From NCBI GenBank assembly GCA_021324155.1, contig JAJPJQ010000038.1, forward strand, positions 19,904-83,903: a stretch of DNA of 64,000 nt. The letters run 5' to 3'. The notes below the pieces were generated by a model. It was not told the DNA's origin. It was given only the letters and a program-made list of their open reading frames with translations, and made no database searches. The DNA is from Pseudomonadota bacterium (GTDB lineage: Bacteria; Desulfobacterota; Binatia; UBA9968). Below are positions 55,071 to 63,731 of this stretch, one piece after another (position 1 is the first letter of the stretch; every line of letters starts with the position of its first letter). A program made the translations under genes and the position numbers.

Positions 55071-56006
55071 ATGATGCCTGCACTGATCGATTGGCATTCG
55101 CACCATACTCCTTCGGAGCTGGTCGACGACTTCGTGCGCCTGACCGGCAAAGCGCCTTCGCCGGATCCCTTCGACTCGCCCGACTTCGACCGCCGCAGCC
55201 GCGAGCTCGACGAAGCCGGCATCGACGTGCAGCTCGTCTGCCAGGGCGCCGGACTTTACGCCGACCGGCTGCCCGCGGATCAGGCGCTGGAGATCACCCG
55301 GCGCTCGAACGACGTACTCGCCGAGCGCATCGCGCCGCATCGCGGCCGCTTCCTCGGCACGATCGCGGTCTCGCTGAAAAACATCGACGCCTCGATCGAA
55401 GAAATCGAACGCATGGTTTCGAAAGGCTTCCGCGCCGTCCTGCTCTATCCGAAGCGGGACGACGCTTTTATGCTCGACTCTCCCGAGGCGGACCCGCTGT
55501 TCGCGAAGATCGCCGAGCTCAAGCTGCCGGTCTTTCTCCACGGCGCGACCAGCACGAAGGATCCGACGCTGAAAAGCCTCGAAGACGAGGGTGCCGGCGT
55601 CGTCTACGGCGTCGTCGCGGACGCAACCGTGAACGAATGCGTTCTCCGCATGATCGCCGGCGGCGTGTTCGACCGCCATCAGGAATTGAAGGTCGTCATT
55701 CGCAGCGGCGGCGGCGGGCTGCCGCTGCTGCTGAAGCGCCTCTCCTGGCGGCACAAGGGGCGCGACGACCGCAGCTACGCGGAAATCCTCTTCGACCATT
55801 TTCTGATCGACACCGCCAGCGTCGACGCGCGCACGCTCGGATTCTTGCTGGAGACGATGGGCGAGGAGCGTATCGTCTTCGGCTCGGATTATTGCGGCGG
55901 GCTCGGTCTGCTCAAAAAAGGGGTGGCCGTCGTCGAGCAGCAATCCGATCCCGCGCGCATCAAGACGATCACCGAGCGCAACTCGCGCGCCCTGCTCCAT
56001 CTCTAG
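55071..56006 (+). CDS. Amidohydrolase_2-family protein (ACMSD-like), second copy
   Basis: A 311-residue paralogue of modest similarity. H9-x-H11 (DWHSHHTPSE) provides the first metal ligands, and PVFLHGATS, VIRSGGGGLPLLLKRLSWRHKG and IVFGSDYCGG (metal aspartate) follow. The DWHxHxxP start resembles 2-amino-3-carboxymuconate semialdehyde decarboxylase and gamma-resorcylate decarboxylase. GAGGA lies before ATG 55071; a second ATG follows directly. The last gene of the pair; a promoter for the next gene lies in its 3' flank. Confidence 0.84.
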   Translation: MMPALIDWHSHHTPSELVDDFVRLTGKAPSPDPFDSPDFDRRSRELDEAGIDVQLVCQGAGLYADRLPADQALEITRRSNDVLAERIAPHRGRFLGTIAVSLKNIDASIEEIERMVSKGFRAVLLYPKRDDAFMLDSPEADPLFAKIAELKLPVFLHGATSTKDPTLKSLEDEGAGVVYGVVADATVNECVLRMIAGGVFDRHQELKVVIRSGGGGLPLLLKRLSWRHKGRDDRSYAEILFDHFLIDTASVDARTLGFLLETMGEERIVFGSDYCGGLGLLKKGVAVVEQQSDPARIKTITERNSRALLHL

Positions 56007-56014
56007 ATTTTTTC

Positions 56015-56044
56015 TTGACCGTCCCGGCGCCTGTCTAATAATAT
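56015..56044 (+). promoter_or_regulatory. Promoter of small lipoprotein gene
   Basis: TTGACC (56015-56020) and TAATAT (56039-56044), 18 bases apart, place the start point about four bases before ATG 56055. Confidence 0.5.
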
Positions 56045-56054
56045 CCGCACGATC

Positions 56055-56594
56055 ATGTCGGGAAACCGGTTGATGATCGCTGCGTTCGCGGCTTTTTGCG
56101 CCGCCGGCTGCGGCTCTGCCGCTCCGAAGATCGTCGACGCGACGCCGCCGAAAATCGTCCTCACTGCGATCGGCGCGGTCGGCAACCCGTTGTTCGCGAG
56201 CGACGAGCGCGGCGAAGCGCAGGACGGCTGTGCGAAATTCAAATCCTTCCCCGGCCGCTGGGCGCTGACGATCGACGACGCGGGCGGGGTCTCGCTGGCG
56301 ACGGTCCGCGTCGTCGCGGGCCGCATCGTCAAGGAGTCCGTCATCGTCGGGCCGGAAGCTCCGGAGTCCTCATGGCAGATCGGGCGCGGCGACGACCTCA
56401 GCGAGATACTGACCATTCGCACGCAGCCGCCGCGGCCGGGCGTCGTGCGCACGGGCCTGTTTGCGATGTTCACCATCGCGCCCCAGTCGGGCTCCGCGTC
56501 GATCGTCGCTTCGGCCTGGGATTTCGCCAACAACACGACGCATCTCTACCAGGTCGACGCCCGGCTCGTGAACGACGCGGTCGCCTGCCGCTAG
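56055..56594 (+). CDS. Lipoprotein of unknown function
   Basis: A 179-residue protein with a lipoprotein signal (MSGNRLMIAAFAAFCAAGC, lipidated Cys near residue 19). The mature part is beta-rich (RWALTIDDAGGVSLATVRVVAG, FAMFTIAPQSGSASIVASAWD) with a cysteine at each end (about 58 and 178) that could form a disulfide. No family recognised. It lies 32 bases before a DUF1152 gene on the same strand. Confidence 0.7.
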   Translation: MSGNRLMIAAFAAFCAAGCGSAAPKIVDATPPKIVLTAIGAVGNPLFASDERGEAQDGCAKFKSFPGRWALTIDDAGGVSLATVRVVAGRIVKESVIVGPEAPESSWQIGRGDDLSEILTIRTQPPRPGVVRTGLFAMFTIAPQSGSASIVASAWDFANNTTHLYQVDARLVNDAVACR

Positions 56595-56626
56595 GCGCGG
56601 CCCGCCAAATCGGATAAGTTTCAACG

Positions 56627-57589
56627 ATGGCGCTCTCGCTCGAAGCTCTCCTCCGCGGCGCTCGCCGCGCGCTTGTCATCGGCGTCGGCGGCGGCGGCGA
56701 CGTAGTCGGCGCGCTGGTGACCGCGCGTTTCCTCGAATTCTGCGGACTGGAGTTCCGCCTCGGCGGCTTATCGTGGGAGCGCTCGGTGTACGATCCGATC
56801 CCCGGCCCGCGCTCGCTCGACGAAGTCGAGGGCGTCCGTGCATTGCATCAGCGCGCGTGGCTCGCGAACGCGGGAAGCAAAACCAAGACCGGCGTCTATT
56901 TCGCCGAGTCGCGCATGGCGGCGGTCCGGCGCGAGGAGATAGTTTTGATCGACATCAACGGCGGCGTCGAAGGCGTGATCGAAGGCGTGGAAGCTGCGCT
57001 GAAGGAATTCGAAGCCGATCTGTTGGTCGGGGTCGACGTCGGCGGCGATTCGCTCGCCGAAGGCCATGAGTCGGGACTCAGAAGCCCGCTCGCGGACGCG
57101 GTCATGCTCGCGGCCTACGTCGCGCTCGAGCGCCGCGGCATTCCCGCGCTCTGGGCGATGTTCGGCTACGGCAGCGATGGCGAGCTGACGGTCGCCGAAA
57201 TCGAGGCGGCGCTCGCACGCCTCGCGAAGGCCGGCGGTCTATGGGGCGCGTGGGGATTGACGGCGCAAACGATCGATGAGCTCGAAGAAGTGATCAAGTC
57301 CGTGCATACCGAGGCGAGCGCGATTCCCGTCGAAAGCGCGCGCGGCGCTTGGGGCGAGCGCTCGATGCGCCAGGACCTCCGCCGCGTGAAGCTCACGCCA
57401 CTCACCGCCCTCACCTTCTTCATCTCGCCTGCGATTCTTTTCGAAACGCTCTCGCGTCCCGCGCGAGCAGTCGTCGGCACGCGCTCGCTCGACGCGGCCA
57501 ACGACGCGCTGCACGCGATCGGCGTCAAGAGCGAGCTCGACCTTGAGCGCGACAAATATGCGCGCGAGAGAGGCGGGGCGCGTGGCTGA
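56627..57589 (+). CDS. DUF1152 protein
   Basis: A 320-residue protein of the DUF1152 family. A nucleotide-binding-like start (ALVIGVGGGGDVVGALVTARFLE) and SWERSVYDPIPGPRS, LLVGVDVGGDSLAEGHESGLRSPLADAVML and WAMFGYGSDGEL are its hallmarks. The glycine-rich first strand suggests binding of a nucleotide or phosphate; biochemical function is not known to me. The stop overlaps the MFS transporter start by eight bases, so a joint role in uptake and use of one compound is likely. Confidence 0.82.
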   Translation: MALSLEALLRGARRALVIGVGGGGDVVGALVTARFLEFCGLEFRLGGLSWERSVYDPIPGPRSLDEVEGVRALHQRAWLANAGSKTKTGVYFAESRMAAVRREEIVLIDINGGVEGVIEGVEAALKEFEADLLVGVDVGGDSLAEGHESGLRSPLADAVMLAAYVALERRGIPALWAMFGYGSDGELTVAEIEAALARLAKAGGLWGAWGLTAQTIDELEEVIKSVHTEASAIPVESARGAWGERSMRQDLRRVKLTPLTALTFFISPAILFETLSRPARAVVGTRSLDAANDALHAIGVKSELDLERDKYARERGGARG

Positions 57590-58838
57590 GCGAATCGATC
57601 GTGACATCTGGGTGCTGATGGCGTCGCGCGGCGCGCGTTCGTTCGCCTATTCCTGTCTTAACGTCATCTTTGCGATCTATTTGACTCAGCTGGGATATTC
57701 GCCGATGACGATCGGGATCGTCATCTCCACCGCCTACGTCAGCAGCGCGATTCTCACCGTCGTGTGGGGATTTCTTTCCGACCGCTACGGCCGGCGGAAA
57801 ATCCTCATGCTGCTGGCCGTCCTGACGATCGTGTCGAACGCGATCTACGTTTTTTTCAGCCAGCTCGTTTTTATCTTCATCGCGGTCATCGTAACCAACA
57901 TCGGCGCCGGCGGCACCGGCGGGGGCGGCCAGGGCGGCGGCCCGTTCAATCCGGTCGAGCAGGCGCTGCTCGCGGAGAAGTCCACGCCGGAGAATCGCAA
58001 TCACATATTCTCGCTCAACGCCTTCGTCGGCTCCCTGCTGGGATCCCTCGGCGCGCTCTTCAGCAGTCTCCCGGAGTACCTCCAGCAGCACGGATGGGAT
58101 CCGATTCTCTCGTATAAACCCCTGTTCGTTATGACGATCGTAGTAAGCGTTGGACTGATTTACGCTTACGCGAAAATAAGCGAGCATCACGTCCCGCGCG
58201 CCCGCGAAATCGCGCGGGCGCCGATCTCGAAAAAATCCGGCGCTTTCGTGACCAAGCTCTCGCTGCTCGGCATGATCGACAACCTGGGCGCCGGAATGGT
58301 CGGCCCGTTGATCGCCTTGTGGTTCTATCTCCGGTTCGGCGTCGATCTGAAATCGCTTAGCTTCATGTTCTTCGTCTCCTATGTCCTCGCGGCGCTGTCG
58401 TTTCTCGCGGCGCCGATGATCGCGCGCCGCATGGGCGTGGTGCGTACGATAGCCGTGTCTCACGGTCTCGCGTCGCTCGTCTATTTCGTCCTGCCGCTTG
58501 CGCCGACGTTCTGGATAGGCGCGGGGCTCATCATGTTCCGCTCTTTCGTCGCGTACATGGACGGCCCGCTCAAGGGCTCGTTCGTCATGGGCATCGTGAA
58601 AGCCGAGGAGCGCGGCTCGGCCGCCGGCATTACCAACCTCGCGCGCTACGTTCCGATGGCCGTAAGCCCGTCGATCTCGGCGTATATGATGGAGGCGTTC
58701 TCGCTCAGCATTCCGATCTTCATCGGCGGCGTGTTCCAGCTCGCGCACGACGTCACGTTCTACTTTATCTTCCGCAACGTGCGCCCGCCGGAGGAAGAAG
58801 TGTTACAACCGTTGGGAGTCGAAGTCGCCAAAGGCTAA
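57582..58838 (+). CDS. MFS transporter
   Basis: A 418-residue, 12-helix major facilitator. The helix 2-3 loop carries GFLSDRYGRRKIL, the MFS signature. An unusual glycine-rich stretch (GAGGTGGGGQGGGPFNPVEQALLAE) sits after helix 4. The start is GTG 57582, overlapping the DUF1152 stop, with a GGCGGGG-like site; ATG 57558 further into the upstream gene is an alternative. Substrate unknown. Confidence 0.85.
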   Translation: MAERIDRDIWVLMASRGARSFAYSCLNVIFAIYLTQLGYSPMTIGIVISTAYVSSAILTVVWGFLSDRYGRRKILMLLAVLTIVSNAIYVFFSQLVFIFIAVIVTNIGAGGTGGGGQGGGPFNPVEQALLAEKSTPENRNHIFSLNAFVGSLLGSLGALFSSLPEYLQQHGWDPILSYKPLFVMTIVVSVGLIYAYAKISEHHVPRAREIARAPISKKSGAFVTKLSLLGMIDNLGAGMVGPLIALWFYLRFGVDLKSLSFMFFVSYVLAALSFLAAPMIARRMGVVRTIAVSHGLASLVYFVLPLAPTFWIGAGLIMFRSFVAYMDGPLKGSFVMGIVKAEERGSAAGITNLARYVPMAVSPSISAYMMEAFSLSIPIFIGGVFQLAHDVTFYFIFRNVRPPEEEVLQPLGVEVAKG

Positions 58839-58855
58839 ATCGTTGCGGAGTTTGC

Positions 58856-58885
58856 CGAGTTTTTAGTTTATTGAGTTAACACTCG
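58856..58885. repeat. Short AT-rich GAGTTT-type repeat/inverted repeat
   Basis: GAGTTT-like units (near 58849, 58857 and 58872) end in an ACTCG that pairs with CGAGT (58856-58860 with 58881-58885). It lies in the gap after the MFS gene and resembles the TTGAGTTTT elements at 43.9 and 48.0 kb. Confidence 0.4.
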
Positions 58886-58913
58886 AAAGCACAATCAGCC
58901 AACAAACAATATT

Positions 58914-59291
58914 ATGGCTTGGACATTTTTTCAGCGCGTCGTCGAAGAACGAATCTTAGAGGCGCAGCGCGCCGGCGCGTTCGACAACCTGCCGGGCAAG
59001 GGCAAGCCGCTCACGCTCGAAGACCAGAGCTGGGTCCCGGACGATCTCCGCGTCGCCTATCAGATCTTGAAGAACGCACACGTGCTACCGCCCGAGGCCG
59101 AGCTTCTAAAAGACATCCACACGCTCGAGGATCTGCTCAAGTACGTCGAGGACGAGGGCGAGCGCAAGGCGCTGGCGAAAACGATCCAAAACAAAATTAT
59201 ACGCCTCGATCTCCTGAAGCGCCGTTCGTTCTCCTACGACACCGCCCGCTACTACGGCGCGAGGTTCGTCGCGAAACTCACCCGCCGCTAG
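58914..59291 (+). CDS. DUF1992 (DnaJ-homologue subfamily C member 28-like) protein
   Basis: A 125-residue soluble helical protein. The family signature is intact: ERILEAQRAGAFDNLPGKGKPLTLED near the N-terminus, then VAYQILKNAHVLPPEAELLKDI. The family is related to a conserved part of eukaryotic DNAJC28, but no J domain with HPD is present here. Function unknown. The gene stands alone between the MFS gene and a solute-binding protein gene. Confidence 0.9.
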   Translation: MAWTFFQRVVEERILEAQRAGAFDNLPGKGKPLTLEDQSWVPDDLRVAYQILKNAHVLPPEAELLKDIHTLEDLLKYVEDEGERKALAKTIQNKIIRLDLLKRRSFSYDTARYYGARFVAKLTRR

Positions 59292-59299
59292 CCAATCGA

Positions 59300-59328
59300 T
59301 TGACAAGTTTCCGGCCCGGAACTAAGGT
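59300..59328 (+). promoter_or_regulatory. Predicted promoter of solute-binding protein gene
   Basis: TTGACA (59300-59305) and TAAGGT (59323-59328), 17 bases apart. The -35 is perfect and the -10 weak. The tctB gene has a similar TTGACA ... TAAGTT arrangement. Confidence 0.45.
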
Positions 59329-59353
59329 CCACTCGTCCCCGAACGGAAATGCC

Positions 59354-60430
59354 ATGACCTCTTCCCTTGTCCTCCGCAATGCTTTTATAGCGATGATTCT
59401 CGCCGTTGGCTGCGGCCGTGCGCTCGCCGCCGAGCGGAGCGTCGACGAATCGCTCGCCGCCATCAATCGACTCCCCGCCGCCGAGCGTCTCGCCGCGCTC
59501 GCCGACGGCGCGAAAAAAGAGCGCGAGCTGGTCTGGTACTCGACCATGAATCGGGAGAACTCGCTCGAGCTCGCGCAGGCGTTCGAGAAGGATTTTCCCT
59601 ATATCAGCGTCAAGATTTTGAACGGGAGCGCGGTCAACACCATGACGCGCATCACGTCCGAGTTCCGCGCCCGGACGCATTTGTTCGACGTGACGCACAT
59701 CCGCGGTCTGTTTCTCTCCGCCCTTAAAAAGAGCGCGATCATCGCCCGCTATCAGACGCCGCTGCGTGAGACGCTACGGCGCGAATACGTCGACGCCGAC
59801 GGCTATTTCAACGGCATTTTCACCCAGGCGAATCTCTTCATCGTGAACAAGAGCCTCGTGAAGCCGGAGAACTATCCGAAGAAGTTCGAAGACCTGCTTC
59901 TGCCGTTCTGGAAGGGCCGCATGGCGATGGAGCTCGAGTCCTACGACTGGCTCGCGGCGCTGCTCGATTACTACGGCGAAGAAAAAGGCAAGGCGCTGGC
60001 CGAGAAGCTCGGCGCGCAGCAGCCCGATTTCCGGCGCGGGTCGACGCTTCTCAGTCAGCTCACCGCAGCGGGCGAATTCGCCATTCACGTCGACGGCTAT
60101 AACCACACCGCCTATCAACTGAAGCAAAAAAAGGCGCCGGTCGAATACATTTTTCCCGAACCGTACATTCCCGCCAAAACGCCGACCGCCGTCTGGATCG
60201 CGGCCAACGCGCCGCACCGGTACGCGGCGGCGCTCTTCGCCGACTTCCTGTTATCCCGCAAAGGCCAGGAGCTGATGGCCGCGCAGGGGCGCTGGGTGAG
60301 CCGCAAGGACGTGCCGTACTTACTCGACCCGGGCGCGCGCAAGGTTCAGATGGTCTCGCTCAAATGGGGTGAGCGCGACGTCGAGCTGATCCATCTCTTC
60401 AACAAGTTGTTGCGGCGGCAGGGCGAATGA
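59354..60430 (+). CDS. ABC-type solute-binding protein (Fbp/iron-type fold)
   Basis: A 358-residue exported binding protein. A signal peptide (MTSSLVLRNAFIAMILAVGCGRALA) is cut near A27. The mature part has the class II periplasmic-binding pattern (KKERELVWYSTMNRENSLELAQAFEKDFP, FNGIFTQANLFIVNKSLVKPENYPKKFEDLL, WKGRMAMELESYDW). These resemble the iron(III)- or 2-aminoethylphosphonate-type binding proteins that are abundant in this kind of genome. No ABC permease or ATPase follows; the tct genes come next. It may be an orphan that borrows another transporter. Confidence 0.85.
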   Translation: MTSSLVLRNAFIAMILAVGCGRALAAERSVDESLAAINRLPAAERLAALADGAKKERELVWYSTMNRENSLELAQAFEKDFPYISVKILNGSAVNTMTRITSEFRARTHLFDVTHIRGLFLSALKKSAIIARYQTPLRETLRREYVDADGYFNGIFTQANLFIVNKSLVKPENYPKKFEDLLLPFWKGRMAMELESYDWLAALLDYYGEEKGKALAEKLGAQQPDFRRGSTLLSQLTAAGEFAIHVDGYNHTAYQLKQKKAPVEYIFPEPYIPAKTPTAVWIAANAPHRYAAALFADFLLSRKGQELMAAQGRWVSRKDVPYLLDPGARKVQMVSLKWGERDVELIHLFNKLLRRQGE

Positions 60431-60455
60431 CGGCGCGACGGTTTTACAAGCGGAT

Positions 60456-60485
60456 TTGACATCGGCGCCGCTCCGGCACTAAGTT
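60456..60485 (+). promoter_or_regulatory. Predicted promoter of the tctBAC genes
   Basis: TTGACA (60456-60461) and TAAGTT (60480-60485), 18 bases apart. The start point near 60492 excludes a start codon at 60484 and supports ATG 60502. Confidence 0.5.
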
Positions 60486-60501
60486 GCCGTCGGATTACGC
60501 C

Positions 60502-60945
60502 ATGGCGACCAAGGATCGCATCGCCGGCGCGGCGCTCGTGCTCTTCGCGCTCTTTGTCCTGTCCGAGAGCCGAGCGCTGCCACTCGGCACCGTCCGGCAG
60601 CCGGGTCCGTCCTTCGTGCCCGTGCTGCTCGCGGCGCTGCTGCTCGCTTTCGGCGCTCTTATCGCCGCTATCGGCGGGCGCTCGGAGCGCTTTCGCTCGC
60701 TTCGCTGGAGAGAGTTGCCGCATGGCATCGCCATCCTCGGCGCCTGCGCCTTTTCCGCGCTGGCGCTGGAACGGCTCGGCTACCGGATCACCGTCCTCAT
60801 CGTCCTTTTCTTCCTTATAAAGATCGTCGAGAAAAAAGCCTGGCTGGCGACTACGCTTGTCGCGCTCGCGCTCTCATTCGGTTCGTTCTATCTGTTTTAC
60901 ACTTTACTGCGCGTGCCGCTGCCGCTCGGCCCGTGGGGAATCTAA
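60502..60945 (+). CDS. tctB: Tripartite tricarboxylate transporter small membrane subunit
   Basis: The TctB subunit of a TTT-family secondary transporter. The 147 residues have four hydrophobic segments, and the family pattern GTVRQPGPSFVPVLLAALLLAFGALIA and RIATVLIVLFFLIKIVE-like third helix are visible. ATG 60502 is preferred because the alternative start overlaps the predicted -10 box. It is 75 bases before tctA, with an AT-rich repeat in the gap. Confidence 0.88.
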   Translation: MATKDRIAGAALVLFALFVLSESRALPLGTVRQPGPSFVPVLLAALLLAFGALIAAIGGRSERFRSLRWRELPHGIAILGACAFSALALERLGYRITVLIVLFFLIKIVEKKAWLATTLVALALSFGSFYLFYTLLRVPLPLGPWGI

Positions 60946-60973
60946 AAATGAATTTTCGATTGCCGATTCGATT

Positions 60974-61026
60974 TTAGATTGGGCAGCATTTTAACGAAAA
61001 TCTAAAGTCCAAAATCTAAAATGCTG
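60974..61026. repeat. AT-rich inverted repeats covering the tctA start codon
   Basis: CAGCATTTTA (60984-60993) pairs perfectly with TAAAATGCTG (61017-61026), which contains the tctA ATG at 61021. A second pair, TTTAGATT/AATCTAAA (near 60974 and 60999), can form an alternative stem. No Shine-Dalgarno is present between. The element resembles the AT-rich repeats elsewhere in the window and may control tctA translation. Confidence 0.6.
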
Positions 61027-62562
61027 GAGACGCTGCAAAATCTTTATCTCGGCTTTACCGTCGCCCTGTCGCCGGCGGTATTTCTCTACGCTGTGATCGG
61101 CTGCATCATCGGCACGCTCGTAGGGGTCCTGCCGGGCGTCGGCCCGCTCGCGGGCATCAGCCTACTTCTGCCGGCATCCTTCGGCATGGACGCGACCTCG
61201 GCGATCGTACTGCTCGCGGGCATCTATTACGGCGCGATGTACGGCGGGTCGACGACGTCGATTCTCATGCGCATTCCGGGCGAAGCCGCGTCCGTCATGA
61301 CCTGCATCGACGGCTACGCGATGACGCGCAACGGCCGCGCCGGCCCCGCGCTGGCGATCGCCGCCGTCGGCTCCTACATCGCCGGCACCGTGAGCGTCGT
61401 CGCGCTCATGCTGCTCGCGCCGCCGCTGGCGAACTTCGCGCTCCGCTTCGGCCCCCCGGAATACTGCGCGCTGCTGCTGCTCGGATTGCTCGCGCTCGCC
61501 TACATGAGCGGCGGGTCGATTCTCAAGGCGCTCGCGATGGCGACGCTCGGCCTTTTGTTCGGCATGATCGGCATCGATCCCATGACGGGATTTTTCCGCT
61601 TCGCTTACGGCGTCGTCGAGCTGGGCGACGGCATCGGCGTCGTGCCGGTCGCCGTCGGACTTTTCGGCCTGTCGGAAATCCTGCTCACGGCGGGCGAAGA
61701 GGCGCCGCCCGAGGTCAAGAAACCGCGCCTCGCCGATCTCCTCCCCTCGCGCCAGGAGTGGCGCGATTCGGTCTGGCCGATCGGGCGCGGCACCGTGCTC
61801 GGATTTCTCATCGGCATCGTTCCCGGCTCGGCGCACATCATCTCTTCCTTCGTGTCGTACGCCGTGGAGCGGCGCGTCTCAAAGCATCCGGAGCGCTTCG
61901 GCCACGGCGCGATCGAAGGTGTGGCCGGACCGGAATCGGCGAACAATTCCGCAACCTCCGGCGCGTTCGTGCCGATGCTCGCGCTCGGCGTCCCGTCGGG
62001 TCCGATCCCGGCGGTGATGCTCGCGGCGCTTATGGTTCACGGTATTTCGCCCGGCCCACTACTCATTCAGCAGCAGCCCCAGCTATTTTGGGGTTTCATC
62101 GCCAGCATGTACGTGGGCAACATCGTGCTGCTGATACTGAATCTGCCGCTGGTCGGCGTTTTCGTGAATATTCTCCGCGTGCCTTACCCGTATCTCTATC
62201 CGGCGATATTGATTTTCTGCGTGCTCGGCGTGTATGCGGTCAACGGCAGCGTCGTGGACGTCTGGATCATGATCGCGATGGGCGCGCTCGGCTACATTCT
62301 GCGCAAGCTCGACTTCGAGACGGCGCCGATCGTCCTCGGCGTCGTGCTCGCGCCGATGCTCGAGATGAGCTTCCGCCAGTCGCTGGCGATGTCGTCGGGC
62401 GATTATACGATTTTTCTCTCGCGGCCGATCGCGACGGCGATGCTCGCGGCCGGCGCGTGCTTGCTGCTGTTGAGCATGCTCTCTCTATTGCGGCGCGGCG
62501 CCGGCTGGCGTAGCGCGCTGGGCCTCGCAAACGTGGAAAAGGAGGATACCCATGAGACGTAG
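61021..62562 (+). CDS. tctA: Tripartite tricarboxylate transporter large permease
   Basis: The 12-helix TctA permease that moves carboxylates with a cation gradient. The 513 residues show the two glycine-rich family motifs: GTLVGVLPGVGPLAGISLLLP and the later GHGAIEGVAGPESANNSATSGAFVPMLALGVPSG, as well as YYGAMYGGSTTSILMRIPGEAASVMT. It overlaps tctC by 11 bases. Its start codon lies inside an AT-rich inverted repeat and has no ribosome site. Confidence 0.95.
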   Translation: MLETLQNLYLGFTVALSPAVFLYAVIGCIIGTLVGVLPGVGPLAGISLLLPASFGMDATSAIVLLAGIYYGAMYGGSTTSILMRIPGEAASVMTCIDGYAMTRNGRAGPALAIAAVGSYIAGTVSVVALMLLAPPLANFALRFGPPEYCALLLLGLLALAYMSGGSILKALAMATLGLLFGMIGIDPMTGFFRFAYGVVELGDGIGVVPVAVGLFGLSEILLTAGEEAPPEVKKPRLADLLPSRQEWRDSVWPIGRGTVLGFLIGIVPGSAHIISSFVSYAVERRVSKHPERFGHGAIEGVAGPESANNSATSGAFVPMLALGVPSGPIPAVMLAALMVHGISPGPLLIQQQPQLFWGFIASMYVGNIVLLILNLPLVGVFVNILRVPYPYLYPAILIFCVLGVYAVNGSVVDVWIMIAMGALGYILRKLDFETAPIVLGVVLAPMLEMSFRQSLAMSSGDYTIFLSRPIATAMLAAGACLLLLSMLSLLRRGAGWRSALGLANVEKEDTHET

Positions 62563-63532
62563 ACTCGCGCTCGCGCTGATGCTCTGCTGCATCCCGGTCG
62601 CGCCGGTCCTCGCACAGGAGAAATTTCCCGACCGGCCGATCACGATCGTCGCGCCGTTTCCGCCCGGCGGAGTCGCCGACCTGACGGCGCGGCCGGTCGC
62701 GGCGGCGATGGAGAAAATCCTCAAAAATCCCGTCGTCGTCGTCAACAAGACCGGCGCCGCCGGCGCCGTCGGGATGTCGTTCGTCGCCAACAGCAAGCCC
62801 GACGGCTACACGCTGCTGATGGCGCTATCGAGCATTTCGATCATCCCCGAGGCCGACAAGCTATTCGACCGCAAGCCGGCTTATACGGTCGACCAGCTCG
62901 TGCCGCTGGCGCTCTTCTCCGCCGATCCGACGATCCTCGCCGTCGGCGCGAACCACCCATGGAAGAACGTGAGGGATCTCGTGGCCGATGCCAAGAAACG
63001 GCCGGGCGCCATTTCGTACTCGTCTTCCGGCATCTACGGCACGCTGCACATGGCGATGGAGATGTTTAGCCATGCCGCCGGCATCAAATTGAATCATGTG
63101 CCGTACGGCGGCGCCGGACCTGCATTGACGGCGGTCCTGGGCGGTCACCAGGACATGCTCGCGTCCGGTCCGGCGGTCCTCATCCCGCATATCAAGGCCG
63201 GCAAGCTCCGCGCGCTCGCCGGCTGGGGCGCCAAGCGCGTCGCCGCTATGCCCGACGTGCCGACCTTCAAAGAATTAGGCTACGACATCGAGTTCTACAT
63301 CTGGGCCGGCGCGTTCGCGCCGAAAGGCACGCCGGAGGCGATCATGAAGAAGCTCCGCGAGACGATGAAGCAGGTCGTCCAAGAGCCCGAGTTCAAGGAC
63401 GCGATGGCGAAGCTCGAGACGCCGATTGCCTACATGGATGCGCCGGACTTCCAGAAGTTCTATGAGCGCGACGGCAAGATGCTCGCCGAAGCGACGCGCA
63501 GGATCGGACGGATCGAAGAGCCGGGCAAATAG
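62552..63532 (+). CDS. tctC: Tripartite tricarboxylate transporter substrate-binding protein (Bug/TctC)
   Basis: A periplasmic binding protein of 326 residues that feeds TctAB. The signal peptide (MRRRLALALMLCCIPVAPVLAQ) is cut near A21. The Bug pattern is clear: FPDRPITIVAPFPPGGVADLTARPVA, VVNKTGAAGAVGMSFVANSKPDGYTLLM, HVPYGGAGPALTAVLGGHQDM and LGYDIEFYIWAGAFAPKGTP. AAAGGAGG lies before the ATG. Bug ligands are carboxylates or small aromatics, and the exact one cannot be told. It ends the tct operon. Confidence 0.94.
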   Translation: MRRRLALALMLCCIPVAPVLAQEKFPDRPITIVAPFPPGGVADLTARPVAAAMEKILKNPVVVVNKTGAAGAVGMSFVANSKPDGYTLLMALSSISIIPEADKLFDRKPAYTVDQLVPLALFSADPTILAVGANHPWKNVRDLVADAKKRPGAISYSSSGIYGTLHMAMEMFSHAAGIKLNHVPYGGAGPALTAVLGGHQDMLASGPAVLIPHIKAGKLRALAGWGAKRVAAMPDVPTFKELGYDIEFYIWAGAFAPKGTPEAIMKKLRETMKQVVQEPEFKDAMAKLETPIAYMDAPDFQKFYERDGKMLAEATRRIGRIEEPGK

Positions 63533-63731
63533 AACCGCAGTCTCCGCGGGCTTTTTCATGGCCTTGCGCGAGCCGCGCTGCGCATTCGTTCAGCGATTGA
63601 AACGCGGGATACATGGGGTCCGATTCGTCGCGTATGACAATATAAAATTTACACACCTACACCGTTTACCTTCCACCGTAAGGAACGAGCATTCGTTTAG
63701 AATGATCGCATAATCTCCGCGCGGCGATTAT

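Noticed and set aside
63426..63713. A 95-codon plus-strand frame overlapping the end of tctC
   Set aside because: Most of it lies out of frame inside tctC, and the rest has no start signal or homology.
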